57,902 nucleotides of DNA from Spirochaetaceae bacterium UBA5556 (GTDB lineage: Bacteria; Spirochaetota; Spirochaetia; Treponematales; Rectinemataceae): assembly GCA_002425765.1 (NCBI GenBank), contig DIMW01000013.1, positions 37,426-95,327 of the forward strand, in the 5' to 3' direction. This document shows positions 43,450 to 52,111 of the stretch, piece after piece; positions within the stretch are counted from its first letter, which is position 1; each line of letters opens with the position of its first letter. Below the pieces are notes generated by a model, which searched no databases, had not been told where the DNA came from, and was given only the letters and a program-made list of their open reading frames with translations. The position numbers and the translations under genes were made by a program.

Positions 43450-43926
43450 TCAGGCTTTCCCTTTGTAATTGACCCGTTCCGCATAATAGTCAGGAACGAT
43501 GATGTCCTTCTCTTTCAGAAACCACCGCGGGGCATCGACTCCAGAGCAGAGGGCGATGTTCCCCCAGGGCTCGAACGCGCCCGTTCTCACGAAAAACTTG
43601 GGCTTGACGGCAAATTCCGACATGAACTGAGGATACGGCAGGGTCTCGATCGTGCAGCGGTCGATCATCGCCTCAATCTGCGAATACAGCTTCGGGTGAT
43701 TCGTCTTCTGTTCGAGAGTGACGACGCATCTCTCATACACAAAATCGCTGAGGATGGCCGACAGAACCTGTGGTATCGTCGGTATGTTCGCCTCAAGGGC
43801 TAAATCTATTCGCCGGCTGTCGTTCGGTATCGGAAAACCGGCATCGGTGATGATGATCCAGTCGCCGTGCCCCATCGAGGCTATCGCTTCGCTCAGTCTC
43901 TGGTTTAGGATTCTGCCTTTTTTCAT
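43450..43926 (-). CDS. rbsD: D-ribose pyranase / RbsD-FucU family sugar mutarotase
   Basis: 158 aa. Interconverts pyranose and furanose or anomeric forms before phosphorylation. Signature parts are MKKGRILNQRLSEAIASMGHGD (catalytic His in GHGD), DAGFPIP and the C-terminal NIALCSGV region. AGGGAGG lies upstream of ATG 43926. It is 13 bp after the ribokinase-like gene and 46 bp before the AroE-like gene. In length it lies nearer FucU-type proteins than E. coli RbsD (139). Confidence 0.9.
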   Translation of the reverse strand: MKKGRILNQRLSEAIASMGHGDWIIITDAGFPIPNDSRRIDLALEANIPTIPQVLSAILSDFVYERCVVTLEQKTNHPKLYSQIEAMIDRCTIETLPYPQFMSEFAVKPKFFVRTGAFEPWGNIALCSGVDAPRWFLKEKDIIVPDYYAERVNYKGKA

Positions 43927-43939
43927 CGTATATTCCTCC

Positions 43940-44911
43940 CTATCGATTCGGCCGATTATTGCTCAAAAAATCGTCTATCTCTTTCCTGTACGCCATCGCC
44001 GGGGCGGTCCCTATGCGGGTCACGGAAATGGCCGCGGCCGCGCTCGCAAAGACCGTCGCCGAGACGATATCTTTGCCCTCGGCAAGGGCCAAGGCGAAGG
44101 CGCCGTTGAAGGCGTCTCCCGCCCCCGTGGTGTCGACGGTGTTGACCTTAAAAGACGGAACGTGAAGAAAATTGTCTTCATGGTCCAGGATAAGGGCGCC
44201 TTTTTCGCCCAACGTGATGAGTATGTTCTTCGCCCCTTTCGACTGGAGAATCCGCGCGGCCCTCTTCGCGTCGTCCACCGTGACGACCTTTACTCCGGAC
44301 AATGTGGAGGCCTCGGTTTCGTTGGGGGTCAAATAATCGATCATGGAGTAATATTCTTCCGGGATCTCGTGGGCGGGCGCGGGATTCATCAGAATTTTCA
44401 GGCCTTTCGCCACGCCGGCCTTCAGGCTCTCCGCGATCGCCTCAAAATTGGTCTCAAGCTGAAGAACCAGCACATGCGCCGGCACGAGACCGTCTATCGC
44501 GGAAACTACTTCCTCTTCCCTGATCTGGCCGCAGGCGCCGGGGATGACGATGATGGAATTCTGGCCGGTCTCCTCGCTCACCATGATGAGGGCCGCCCCG
44601 GTCGAAAATTCCTTGGACCTGAAGACATAGTCCGTATTGATCCCTTCATTGACAAAATTGTCGAAGGCCATGTCGCCGAAAGAATCTTCGCCGAGCTTCG
44701 TGATCATCGCCACATCGCCGCCGGCCCTGGCCGCCGCGACGGCTTGATTCGCGCCCTTGCCCCCGGGGCCGACCTTAAAGAAATTGCCCTTGACCGTCTC
44801 CCCGCTCACGGGGATGTGAGCCGCCCGTCCCATCAAATCGGCGACGAAACTCCCCATGACAATTATCCTGGGCTTTGTTCCGCCCGTTTCCGGATCATTT
44901 TTCACCCGCAT
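43940..44911 (-). CDS. rbsK: ribokinase-family carbohydrate kinase
   Basis: 323 aa PfkB-fold kinase. GGKGANQAVAAARAGGDVAM near residue 50 is the sugar-binding region. DTTGAGDAFNGAFALAL holds the anion hole and catalytic Asp, and NPAPAHEIPEE is typical of ribokinases. Likely phosphorylates ribose, deoxyribose or a related furanose. Starts 3 bp after the FGGY kinase stop, with GGAG upstream. Two kinases of unrelated folds in one operon imply two different phosphoryl acceptors. Confidence 0.9.
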   Translation of the reverse strand: MRVKNDPETGGTKPRIIVMGSFVADLMGRAAHIPVSGETVKGNFFKVGPGGKGANQAVAAARAGGDVAMITKLGEDSFGDMAFDNFVNEGINTDYVFRSKEFSTGAALIMVSEETGQNSIIVIPGACGQIREEEVVSAIDGLVPAHVLVLQLETNFEAIAESLKAGVAKGLKILMNPAPAHEIPEEYYSMIDYLTPNETEASTLSGVKVVTVDDAKRAARILQSKGAKNILITLGEKGALILDHEDNFLHVPSFKVNTVDTTGAGDAFNGAFALALAEGKDIVSATVFASAAAAISVTRIGTAPAMAYRKEIDDFLSNNRPNR

Positions 44912-44914
44912 CTT

Positions 44915-46432
44915 TCAGTCTCCAAGCTTTCGAAATACGTCTTTCAGGCTCACGTAGCTCTGTTCAAACAGTGGATACAGCTTTCTGTAAGCCCGAACAT
45001 CCTTCTTGTCCGGCAAGATTCTTGTTACCGTGGGATTCAGCTTCTCCGCGATCGAGAAATCTTTGAAAATGCCCACGCCGATTCCGCCGGCGATCGCGGC
45101 GCCCATGGAAGTCGCTTCCTCAAGATAGCGCGGGATGAGGACCGGCCTTCCCCATACATCCGCCAGAATCTGGCGCCACAGTTCACTCCGCGCGCCGCCG
45201 CCGATCAATGTCACTTCTTTCAGGCATGCCCTTGTCTCAAAGATATTTATAATCGTATAGAGATTGTAGGCGATGCCTTCATAGACGCTTCTGAACATGT
45301 CTTCCTTCGTATGTTTCGAAGTGAGACCTATGAAGGCGCCTTTTGCGTAGGGGTCCCATCTGGGACTCCTTTCGCCGAGCAGATAAGGCAGATAGATCAG
45401 ATTGTTCGAGCCCGGCGGAGAGACACGCGCGCCGGATTCTATCAGATCCAGCGCGTTCCCGCCCGAATGCTTTTCCGCGTACGTCTCATCCCTCCCCAGC
45501 GTCTGCTTCAACCAGGAAATGGACAGGCCCGCGGCCTGCATGGTCCCACAGGGCTGGTATTTCTTTTCGTCCAGGTGCGCCCATGTCATATAGCGCATCT
45601 CTTCATCGTAGAGAGGCTCGTCCGTCTCAAAAGCCACCCACGAGGAAGAACCCAGAATCGAATAAGCGTTCTGGGCGCCGAAGATACCCGCGCCTACGAT
45701 GGCGCACGATCCATCGCCGCCCCCCAGGACCACGGGAGTGCCTTCCGCGAGCCCGGTGAGCTCGGCGGCTTCCTTTTTTACGCGCCCTACGACACTCGTC
45801 GAGGGATATGCATCAGGAAAAACATCTTTTCTGATTTTTACGCTGTTCAGGATAGCGTCCGACCATTTCTTGTTGATCAAGTCGAAGGCATTCGTGCCCG
45901 AGGCGTCGGAATAGTCTGTTGCGAAAACTCCCGTCAGTTTATATACAATATAGTCTTTGGCCTGCAGCGTCTTTGCCGTTCTGCCGAACACTTCCGGCTC
46001 GTTGTCCCTTATCCACATCAGCTTGGTGAGAGTGTAGGAGCTTATCGGCCTGTGCCATACGATTCTGTAAAACTCGTGCTCATCGATCGCCGACCTCAGC
46101 TGGACGGCCTGCTTTTCCGAGCGCATGTCGGCCCAGATAATGGCGGGACGGAGAGGATTCCCCGCCGTGTCGACGGGCAGGCAACCCATCATCTGTCCGG
46201 AAAAGCTGACGCAGGCGATATCGGTATTCTTTATGTTGGAAGTCTGCAGCAACTTTTTCGTCGAGAGGACCACGGCGTTCCACCACTCGCCGGCGTCCTG
46301 CTCCACGTACCCGGAGGGTCCTATGGAAGTAGGATATTCGGTGGTAGAGGCGGCGACCAGTTGCCCGGTCTCATCGTACAAGGTTGCCTTGTTGCCGCTC
46401 GTGCCTAGATCGTGAGCGATTATATACTGCAT
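44915..46432 (-). CDS. FGGY-family carbohydrate kinase (xylulokinase-like)
   Basis: 505 aa. Two actin-like lobes. AHDLGTSGNKATLYDETG is the ATP phosphate-1 loop. VSFSGQMMGCLPVD is the substrate loop and GGGDGSCAIVGAG carries the catalytic Asp. The C-terminal GGGARSELWRQILADVWGRPV is the FGGY signature 2. Overall most like xylulokinases, but the usual SGQMHG reads SGQMMG, which may alter specificity. It lies 19 bp after the permease gene. Candidates for substrate are ketoses such as xylulose, allulose or tagatose, given the ketose 3-epimerase at 51176. Confidence 0.9.
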   Translation of the reverse strand: MQYIIAHDLGTSGNKATLYDETGQLVAASTTEYPTSIGPSGYVEQDAGEWWNAVVLSTKKLLQTSNIKNTDIACVSFSGQMMGCLPVDTAGNPLRPAIIWADMRSEKQAVQLRSAIDEHEFYRIVWHRPISSYTLTKLMWIRDNEPEVFGRTAKTLQAKDYIVYKLTGVFATDYSDASGTNAFDLINKKWSDAILNSVKIRKDVFPDAYPSTSVVGRVKKEAAELTGLAEGTPVVLGGGDGSCAIVGAGIFGAQNAYSILGSSSWVAFETDEPLYDEEMRYMTWAHLDEKKYQPCGTMQAAGLSISWLKQTLGRDETYAEKHSGGNALDLIESGARVSPPGSNNLIYLPYLLGERSPRWDPYAKGAFIGLTSKHTKEDMFRSVYEGIAYNLYTIINIFETRACLKEVTLIGGGARSELWRQILADVWGRPVLIPRYLEEATSMGAAIAGGIGVGIFKDFSIAEKLNPTVTRILPDKKDVRAYRKLYPLFEQSYVSLKDVFRKLGD

Positions 46433-46451
46433 GACTGAACCTCTAGACGAT

Positions 46452-47426
46452 CTATTTCTGATGAGCCTTTCTGTATTGATCGATGTATACGGCGGCCACG
46501 ATGATGACGCCGTTTACGATCTGCAATATGAAAGGATCAATGCCGAGCAAATTGCCGCCATTCCTTAAAGTGGCGATGATGAAGGCTCCCATCACCGTGC
46601 CGAGGATCGTGCCCTCAGCGCCCGAGAGGCTGGCCCCGCCGATGACGCAGGAGGCGATCGCGTCCATCTCGTAGCCCTGCCCACCGGTGGGTATGCCGTT
46701 CGCGAGGCGGCTCGTCATCAGTATTCCCGCGATGCCGGCCATCAACCCCGACAGACCGTAGATCATGTACGTCGTAAAACGAATATTGATGCCGGACAGG
46801 CGGGCGACTTCGATGTTGCTGCCGATTGTGTACACATTTCTCCCAAAGGGAGTCTTTTTCGTCAGAAAAATCGTGAAAAGGATCAGAATCAGCCAGACGA
46901 CAAACAGCGAAGGAAATCCCAAATACGTGGTCTGCGCGAAATCCAGAAACGGCTTCGGCAGTCCGGCGATCATTCGCGCGTTCGAAATCAGCATGATCGC
47001 TCCCCGAATAATCGCCATGGAACCCAATGTCGCGATAAATGGGGGAATCCTGCCGTCGAAAACCATAACGCCATTGATAGTGCCCACTAAAAATGAAATC
47101 AGAACGGACGCCAGAACCGCCAGACCGATGGGTACGCCGCTTTTCATGAGCAGCGCGACCAGTATCCCCGCGAAACCGACGACCGAGCCGACCGACAGGT
47201 CGATGCCGCCCGCGATTATCACGAGTGTCATGCCAAGGGCTACGACACCGTTGATGGCCGTCTGCCTGACGAGGTTGGACAGGTTGTTGCCGGTCAGAAA
47301 TCCTTTCGTAAAAATCGTCAGAAACACCGCCAGCACCAGCAAGAGCAATGCAAGCGTACCTTCAGTTTTTAATTTGAATCTCTTTTTCTCTTTCGATTCG
47401 CTATTGACGGGTTGTTGTGACTTCAT
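46452..47426 (-). CDS. sugar ABC transporter permease (RbsC family)
   Basis: 324 aa, eight to ten membrane segments. Signature parts GMTLVIIAGGIDLSVGSVVGFAG and CVIGGASLSGAEGTILG. The ATG at 47426 overlaps the stop of the ATPase gene by ATGA, so translation is coupled. It is the only permease of this system, so it should act as a homodimer, unlike the two-permease rhamnose importer in the same window. Confidence 0.93.
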   Translation of the reverse strand: MKSQQPVNSESKEKKRFKLKTEGTLALLLLVLAVFLTIFTKGFLTGNNLSNLVRQTAINGVVALGMTLVIIAGGIDLSVGSVVGFAGILVALLMKSGVPIGLAVLASVLISFLVGTINGVMVFDGRIPPFIATLGSMAIIRGAIMLISNARMIAGLPKPFLDFAQTTYLGFPSLFVVWLILILFTIFLTKKTPFGRNVYTIGSNIEVARLSGINIRFTTYMIYGLSGLMAGIAGILMTSRLANGIPTGGQGYEMDAIASCVIGGASLSGAEGTILGTVMGAFIIATLRNGGNLLGIDPFILQIVNGVIIVAAVYIDQYRKAHQK

Positions 47427-48949
47427 ACTGCCTCGCTCTCTATTTTCCCTGAGTTCTCTTCGATACCGCTCGCCAGTCTCATTATTCTTTCTTCGGTAGC
47501 CCCTCTTCTGTCGACGATCCCCATCTGCCTTCCTTCCGAGATGACGACGATTCTGTCCGACACGCCGATCACTTCCGGAAGATACGAGGAAATAAAGATG
47601 ACGGAGGTGCCTTCCCTCGTGAGTTTCTCGAGCAATTTGTAAATCTCTTCTTTCGAGCCTACGTCTATCCCGACAGTGGGCTCATCGAAGATCATGATCT
47701 TAGGCCGATTGGCAAGACACTTGCTTATGACAACCTTCTGCTGGTTTCCTCCCGAAAGGTTGCGGACAATCGCGTCTTCCGAAGGAGTCTTTATGGAAAG
47801 TTCCTGGATGAAAGACTTTGCGATGTTCAATTCCTGGCTTCTGCTAATCGCTATGCCGAAACGGCTTATTTTCTTATACTGCAAAAGATTGATATTGGTC
47901 TTAACGGAAAGTGGCAGGGCAAGCCCCTGCGTGCGCCTGTTCTCCGGCACCAAGCCAAAACCGAGCTCGATAGCCTGCCGGGGTTTGTGGACCTTCGCCG
48001 GTTTCCCGAAAAACGCAATCGAGCCTTCATCGTATTTGGTCGCCCCAAAAATTGAGAGCATGATGTCGGTCCTGCCAGATCCGACCAGACCGAACATCCC
48101 CAAAATTTCACCCTTGTGCAGATCAAAATGTATTCCCTGAAATACCTTCTTCTTTGTCAGGTCCCGTACGCTCAGAACGACTTCGGATTCCTTATGGTGT
48201 TCGAAATAATACATTTCCTCGATTTTCCTTCCCACCATGAGCGAGATGAGTTCGTCCTCGTTGGTATCCTTGGTCGGCATGGTCGCGATATAACGACCAT
48301 CCTTCAAAATGGTCACGGTATCGCAGAAGCGAAACACCTCTTCCAGTCGGTGAGAAATATAGATTATGCCTATCCCTTCGGATTTCAGCCGCGCTATTAT
48401 CTTAAATAGTTCCTCGCTCTCCTCATTGGTCAGCAGAGCCGTCGGCTCGTCGAAAATCATCAACTTCGATTTTTCATAGATCGCCTTGGCAATCGCGACC
48501 ATCTCCTGCTTCGCGACGGGCAGGTTCTTGATCAGCATATGCGGATCGATGTTTAAATCAAGAGAAGCCAGGACATCGCCCGCGGTCGAATAGACGTTCT
48601 TCCAGTCGACGGTAAAGGGGGAACTCATGGGCAGCTCCCCGAGGAAAAAGTTCTCTCCTACGGACAGATGCATCGCGAGAGTAATATCCTGATACACCGC
48701 GTGTATGCCGATGCTCTTGCTGAAATGGGGGTTTTTGACTTCCACTTCTTTCCCGTCAAAAATTATTGTCCCCGCATCTTTCTGATAAGCCCCTGTAAGT
48801 ATCTTGATCAAAGTGGACTTGCCCGCGCCATTTTCTCCGACCAGCGCATGCACTTCACCTTTTTTAACTGACAAATCGACATTGGAAAGAGCGCGAACGC
48901 CAGGGAAGCTTTTTGATATATTTTTCATCTCGACAATATAATCGCTCAT
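47423..48949 (-). CDS. sugar ABC transporter ATPase, tandem domains (RbsA type)
   Basis: 508 aa from ATG 48949 (TAGGAAAG upstream); a TTG six codons earlier is in frame but unsupported. Domain 1 has GENGAGKSTLIKILTGAY and LMIFDEPTALL. Domain 2 has the degenerate GLVGSGRTDI, LSGGNQQKVVISKCL and IMIFDEPTVGID. It energises ribose-class sugar import. An 80-bp gap with a strong hairpin separates it from the binding-protein gene. Confidence 0.93.
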   Translation of the reverse strand: MSDYIVEMKNISKSFPGVRALSNVDLSVKKGEVHALVGENGAGKSTLIKILTGAYQKDAGTIIFDGKEVEVKNPHFSKSIGIHAVYQDITLAMHLSVGENFFLGELPMSSPFTVDWKNVYSTAGDVLASLDLNIDPHMLIKNLPVAKQEMVAIAKAIYEKSKLMIFDEPTALLTNEESEELFKIIARLKSEGIGIIYISHRLEEVFRFCDTVTILKDGRYIATMPTKDTNEDELISLMVGRKIEEMYYFEHHKESEVVLSVRDLTKKKVFQGIHFDLHKGEILGMFGLVGSGRTDIMLSIFGATKYDEGSIAFFGKPAKVHKPRQAIELGFGLVPENRRTQGLALPLSVKTNINLLQYKKISRFGIAISRSQELNIAKSFIQELSIKTPSEDAIVRNLSGGNQQKVVISKCLANRPKIMIFDEPTVGIDVGSKEEIYKLLEKLTREGTSVIFISSYLPEVIGVSDRIVVISEGRQMGIVDRRGATEERIMRLASGIEENSGKIESEAV

Positions 48950-48985
48950 CTTTCCTACCTGATTCAATGAATTTTAACACACAAT

Positions 48986-49015
48986 GCGGGCATCTCCAGA
49001 TGCGGAGATGCCCGC
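48986..49015 (-). other. intercistronic stem-loop between binding-protein and ATPase genes
   Basis: Perfect 12-bp stem GCGGGCATCTCC / GGAGATGCCCGC with a 6-base loop. No T-run follows on the minus strand, so it is more likely an mRNA-stabilising or partial-termination element that keeps the binding protein in excess over the ATPase. Confidence 0.7.
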
Positions 49016-49028
49016 GAGTCGAATTGAA

Positions 49029-50006
49029 TTATTTCTTCAAAGTCATGGGGTCGAGCAAGCCTTTGATCTTCGGCTCGTTCATATTTGCCTTGGTGACTGC
49101 GGTTGCGCCAGTATCGACATAGGCGGGAAGGGTTTTGCCGGCCAATGCCTGGAGCGCACTGTCGACGCCCTTGTATCCCATGCCGTACGGATCCTGAAGG
49201 ATGAGCGCATAGAGAATGTTGTCGGAGAGCGCCTGCACCTCTTCGGGGTCTGAGTCGAACGCGGCAGCGGCGATCTTTCCACCGAGATTTCTCTCTTTAA
49301 TGGCACGCGCGACACCGTCGCCGGAGTGGTTGTTGTCGGCAAAGAAACCGACGAGATCGGGGTTCGCCGTAAACAGATCTTCCGCCGCGGCCAGAGCTTT
49401 CATGATATCGTTGTCGATGTATCTGGTCGGCAGCACTTTCAGGTTCGGCGCGACCTCTTTCAGCCTGTTGAGGAAGCCGGTGTCTCTGTCGGTAAGAACC
49501 TGTACGCCAGCCATCGCGCTGATAAGTGCGACTTTCCCAGACAAAGGTTTGCCCATTGCCTTAAGTCTTTCAATGAGCATATCCGCAGCGAGTGCGCCGC
49601 CTTTCATATTATTTGTTGCCAAATGTGAAGAAACGGCATTTGTATTTACCTTGTTATCAATAGTAATAACTGGAATGCCAAGCTTCACCGCCCTCTCAAT
49701 CGCCGGCACCGTCGCGTCGGAGCTTGTCGAAGCGATTACGATCGCGTCGGGCTTGCTGTTCACAACGTCCTCGAGTATGGCAACCTGCTTGTCGATATCC
49801 GCTTCAGATGGCGGGCCATAGGTTGTCACCACTACCTTGCCAGGATTCTCTTTCGCATAATTCGTCGCCCCTACCAACACATATTGCCAGAAATCAGAGT
49901 CAGTCGCTTTGATAATAACCGCAACCTTCTTAGGCGTCTGAGCAAAGGTCGGTATGAGTGCAATCACCAGCAGAAGCAGAACAATGATTGCCACTCTCTT
50001 TTTCAT
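49029..50006 (-). CDS. rbsB: periplasmic ribose-class sugar-binding protein
   Basis: 325 aa. Signal peptide MKKRVAIIVLLLLVIALIPT, cleaved near FAQ. The type I fold begins KVAVIIKATDSDFWQYVLVG, with PPSEADIDKQVAILEDVV and FFADNNHSGDGVARAIKE as ligand-contact regions. First gene of the 13-gene operon; GGGAGG precedes ATG 50006 and a TTGACA promoter lies about 55 bp upstream. Subfamily resembles RbsB-like proteins that bind ribose, allose or allulose; exact ligand unknown. Confidence 0.92.
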   Translation of the reverse strand: MKKRVAIIVLLLLVIALIPTFAQTPKKVAVIIKATDSDFWQYVLVGATNYAKENPGKVVVTTYGPPSEADIDKQVAILEDVVNSKPDAIVIASTSSDATVPAIERAVKLGIPVITIDNKVNTNAVSSHLATNNMKGGALAADMLIERLKAMGKPLSGKVALISAMAGVQVLTDRDTGFLNRLKEVAPNLKVLPTRYIDNDIMKALAAAEDLFTANPDLVGFFADNNHSGDGVARAIKERNLGGKIAAAAFDSDPEEVQALSDNILYALILQDPYGMGYKGVDSALQALAGKTLPAYVDTGATAVTKANMNEPKIKGLLDPMTLKK

Positions 50007-50058
50007 AAGGATACCTCCCTAAAGACTATTACGATCCGCCGTACGCAGATCGGAAAAA

Positions 50059-50087
50059 AGTGTAAACCCGTTTCTCCTCCATGTCAA
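50059..50087 (-). promoter_or_regulatory. sigma70-type promoter of the 13-gene sugar operon
   Basis: On the minus strand TTGACA (50082-50087) and TACACT (50059-50064) with exactly 17 bp between. The start codon is about 50 bp further. The TGTAATATTACA palindrome lies 32 bp upstream of the -35. Confidence 0.6.
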
Positions 50088-50119
50088 CAAAAATGTTTTA
50101 ATATCATTACATTATTACT

Positions 50120-50131
50120 TGTAATATTACA
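50120..50131. promoter_or_regulatory. GntR-type operator 1, TGTAATATTACA
   Basis: A perfect 12-bp palindrome in the gap between the divergent sugar operon and the GntR gene. It overlaps a second inverted repeat (TATTAC-TT-GTAATA, 50113-50126). A one-mismatch copy occurs at 50312-50323 in front of the GntR gene. Half-site spacing fits GntR/HutC dimers. Confidence 0.5.
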
Positions 50132-50229
50132 TATTATATAAATTATTATTTTACAAATAGAATTAATAGTTAATAAATTGATGACATGTCAGGTTAACAG
50201 GCACTTTGCCCTGAAGGCTTTGTGCTCTA

Positions 50230-50258
50230 TTGATAGTTTATGATAATGTCTTTACATT
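50230..50258 (+). promoter_or_regulatory. predicted promoter of the GntR regulator gene
   Basis: TTGATA (50230-50235) and TACATT (50253-50258) with a 17-bp spacer. The leader of about 75 nt contains operator 2. The rest of the 331-bp gap is AT-rich without other recognised features. Confidence 0.45.
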
Positions 50259-50311
50259 ATAGCAAAACAGATTTAGCATTTCCGGTAAGGAACCCCGATT
50301 TTAAAAATTTA

Positions 50312-50323
50312 TGTAATATTTCA
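50312..50323. promoter_or_regulatory. GntR-type operator 2, TGTAATATTTCA
   Basis: One mismatch from the perfect palindrome at 50120-50131. It lies in the leader, a few bases before the AAAGGAG ribosome site of the GntR gene, which fits autorepression. Confidence 0.45.
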
Positions 50324-50337
50324 AAGGAGAACTAGCT

Positions 50338-51102
50338 ATGCTGATATCGCCAGATATCGAGTACTTCAAAAACAGACCGCTCGACAAATCGATTCCGATC
50401 CCCCTCTACTACCAGCTCATCGAGGTCATTCAAAATTACATCAATGAGCACGACAACAGCTTCCCCATACCGACGGAAAACGATCTGTGCACGATATACG
50501 AGATTTCCAGGCCGACCGTGAGACAGGCGATCAATGAGCTCGTGACGGAAGGGCTGATAGTCCGGCAAAAAGGCCGCGGCTCATTCATCAACAAGAAAAA
50601 AATACCCCAGGATTTTCTTTTGAATATCATGAGCTTCAACGATGAAATGCAATCGAAAGGGCTCAAACCCGACACCAAGGTGCTCACTTTCTGTTCGAGA
50701 AAGCCTACGCCCGAAGTCATGAAAAACCTGAGAATCAAATCATCGGATTCCACTTATTTTCTCAGCAGACTGCGCTCGATAAACGGCGAGCCGATCGTGC
50801 TCGTCAATACATATCTGCCAAGCGGCTTGCTCAAGGGAATACTGGGAAAAGACATGGAAAAAGAATCTCTCTACCATATAATTGAATACAATTTTGGCTA
50901 TAAAATACTCAGAACCTTGAGAACCCTGGAAATCCGGAAAGCCGGAAAATATGAGGCTTCATCCTTAAACATCAAGGAAGAGGACCCGATACACTTCATT
51001 CAGACCATAGCGTACATAGAAAACGATATACCCATTGAATTTTCCACGGCGTACTACAGCGGCGAAAGAAACAAGTTCACGGTCGAGGTCAGAGTCAAGT
51101 GA
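50338..51102 (+). CDS. GntR-family (HutC/UTRA) transcriptional regulator
   Basis: 254 aa. Winged helix at residues 20-85 (PLYYQLIEVIQNYI, then PTENDLCTIYEISRPTVRQA and EGLIVRQKGRGSFI). The UTRA ligand domain follows (about 105-245) with LRSINGEPIVLVNTYLP and PIEFSTAYYSGERNKFTVEV. AAAGGAG lies 8 bp upstream of ATG 50338. Divergent from the 13-gene sugar operon and upstream of a ketose 3-epimerase, with paired palindromes in the shared gap. It most likely represses both directions until a sugar phosphate binds. Confidence 0.92.
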   Translation: MLISPDIEYFKNRPLDKSIPIPLYYQLIEVIQNYINEHDNSFPIPTENDLCTIYEISRPTVRQAINELVTEGLIVRQKGRGSFINKKKIPQDFLLNIMSFNDEMQSKGLKPDTKVLTFCSRKPTPEVMKNLRIKSSDSTYFLSRLRSINGEPIVLVNTYLPSGLLKGILGKDMEKESLYHIIEYNFGYKILRTLRTLEIRKAGKYEASSLNIKEEDPIHFIQTIAYIENDIPIEFSTAYYSGERNKFTVEVRVK

Positions 51103-51175
51103 CGGAGCACTATTTGAATTAATAGTATTCAGGCTTTTTCGGAATGGGATATTTTCGGTTTCAATTGGAGTTCAT

Positions 51176-52042
51176 ATGCGGAAAATCGGAATGTATTACG
51201 CTTTCTGGACACGCGAATGGGATGTCGACTTCTTTCCCTATATCGAGAAAGTCAGGAATTTGGGCTTTGATCAGCTGGAAATCAATGGAGGCACCTTCGC
51301 CCTCATGTCTCCTCACGAGCGCAAGCGACTCGAAGACGAGGCGAAGCGCCGCGGCATCGCGATTTCCTACGGCATCGGCCTCACCGCGGACCACGATGTT
51401 TCATCTCTGGACGAAGAAGTGCGCCGCAACGGCATACGGTTCATGCGCGACATGATAGAGGCGGTGGGCGCATCGGGAGGCGGAATGATCGGCGGCACCG
51501 TCCACAGCGCGTGGCCGAGCACCCTCCCAAAGAACGCCGCGGACAAGCGCCCATATCTCGACCAGAGCAAAAAGAGCATGAGGGAAATGGTCAAGATAGC
51601 GGAAGACAACAGCGTGATTCTCAATGTCGAGGTCATCAACCGCTTCGAACAGTATCTGCTCAATACCTGCGATGAGGCGCTCTCCTATGTCGAGGACATC
51701 GGCAGCTCCTCCTGCCGCATCCTGCTCGACACATTCCACATGAATATCGAAGAAGATTCCATCGGCGGAGCGATACGGAAGGCGGGGAAACATCTCGCGG
51801 CGCTGCATCTGGGAGAGACGAACAGAAAACCGCCCGGGCTTGGGCGCATGCCCTGGCAGGAAATCCGCGACGCGCTCGATGCCATTGGCTTCGACGGTCC
51901 TTTGGTAATGGAGCCTTTCATCGCCAAAGGAGGCCGAGTGGGAAGGGATGTCGCGGTATGGCGCGACCTGATACCCAATCCCGATTATGACGGGCTCGCC
52001 CGTGACGCGGCCGCCTTCGTACGAAAAATTCTCTGCGAATAA
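51176..52042 (+). CDS. D-tagatose/D-psicose (allulose) 3-epimerase family protein
   Basis: 288 aa TIM barrel from ATG 51176 (TTGGAG upstream). Conserved metal and active-site residues are seen. They are Glu in LNVEVINRFEQYLLNT, Asp in RILLDTFHMNIEE, His, Glu and Arg in LHLGETNRKPPGLG, and Glu in LVMEPF. This pattern is diagnostic of the tagatose/psicose 3-epimerase group. It would interconvert ketohexoses (for example fructose/allulose or tagatose/sorbose). It follows the GntR gene by 73 bp and probably belongs to the same regulon as the divergent sugar operon, supplying a ketose to its kinases. Confidence 0.87.
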   Translation: MRKIGMYYAFWTREWDVDFFPYIEKVRNLGFDQLEINGGTFALMSPHERKRLEDEAKRRGIAISYGIGLTADHDVSSLDEEVRRNGIRFMRDMIEAVGASGGGMIGGTVHSAWPSTLPKNAADKRPYLDQSKKSMREMVKIAEDNSVILNVEVINRFEQYLLNTCDEALSYVEDIGSSSCRILLDTFHMNIEEDSIGGAIRKAGKHLAALHLGETNRKPPGLGRMPWQEIRDALDAIGFDGPLVMEPFIAKGGRVGRDVAVWRDLIPNPDYDGLARDAAAFVRKILCE

Positions 52043-52111
52043 TTCCGGCGTCCGGTCCACCGTTGCATAGCCAGCCGTGGTGAGGTCTCTACAGAATATA
52101 CGCCTCTTCCA

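Noticed and set aside
43718..46408. A 2.7-kb open frame on the plus strand opposite the kinase and RbsD genes (about 896 residues)
   Set aside because: Its translation is Arg/His/Gly-rich with no domain, while the opposite strand encodes three well-recognised enzymes. It is the GC-rich antisense shadow of these genes.
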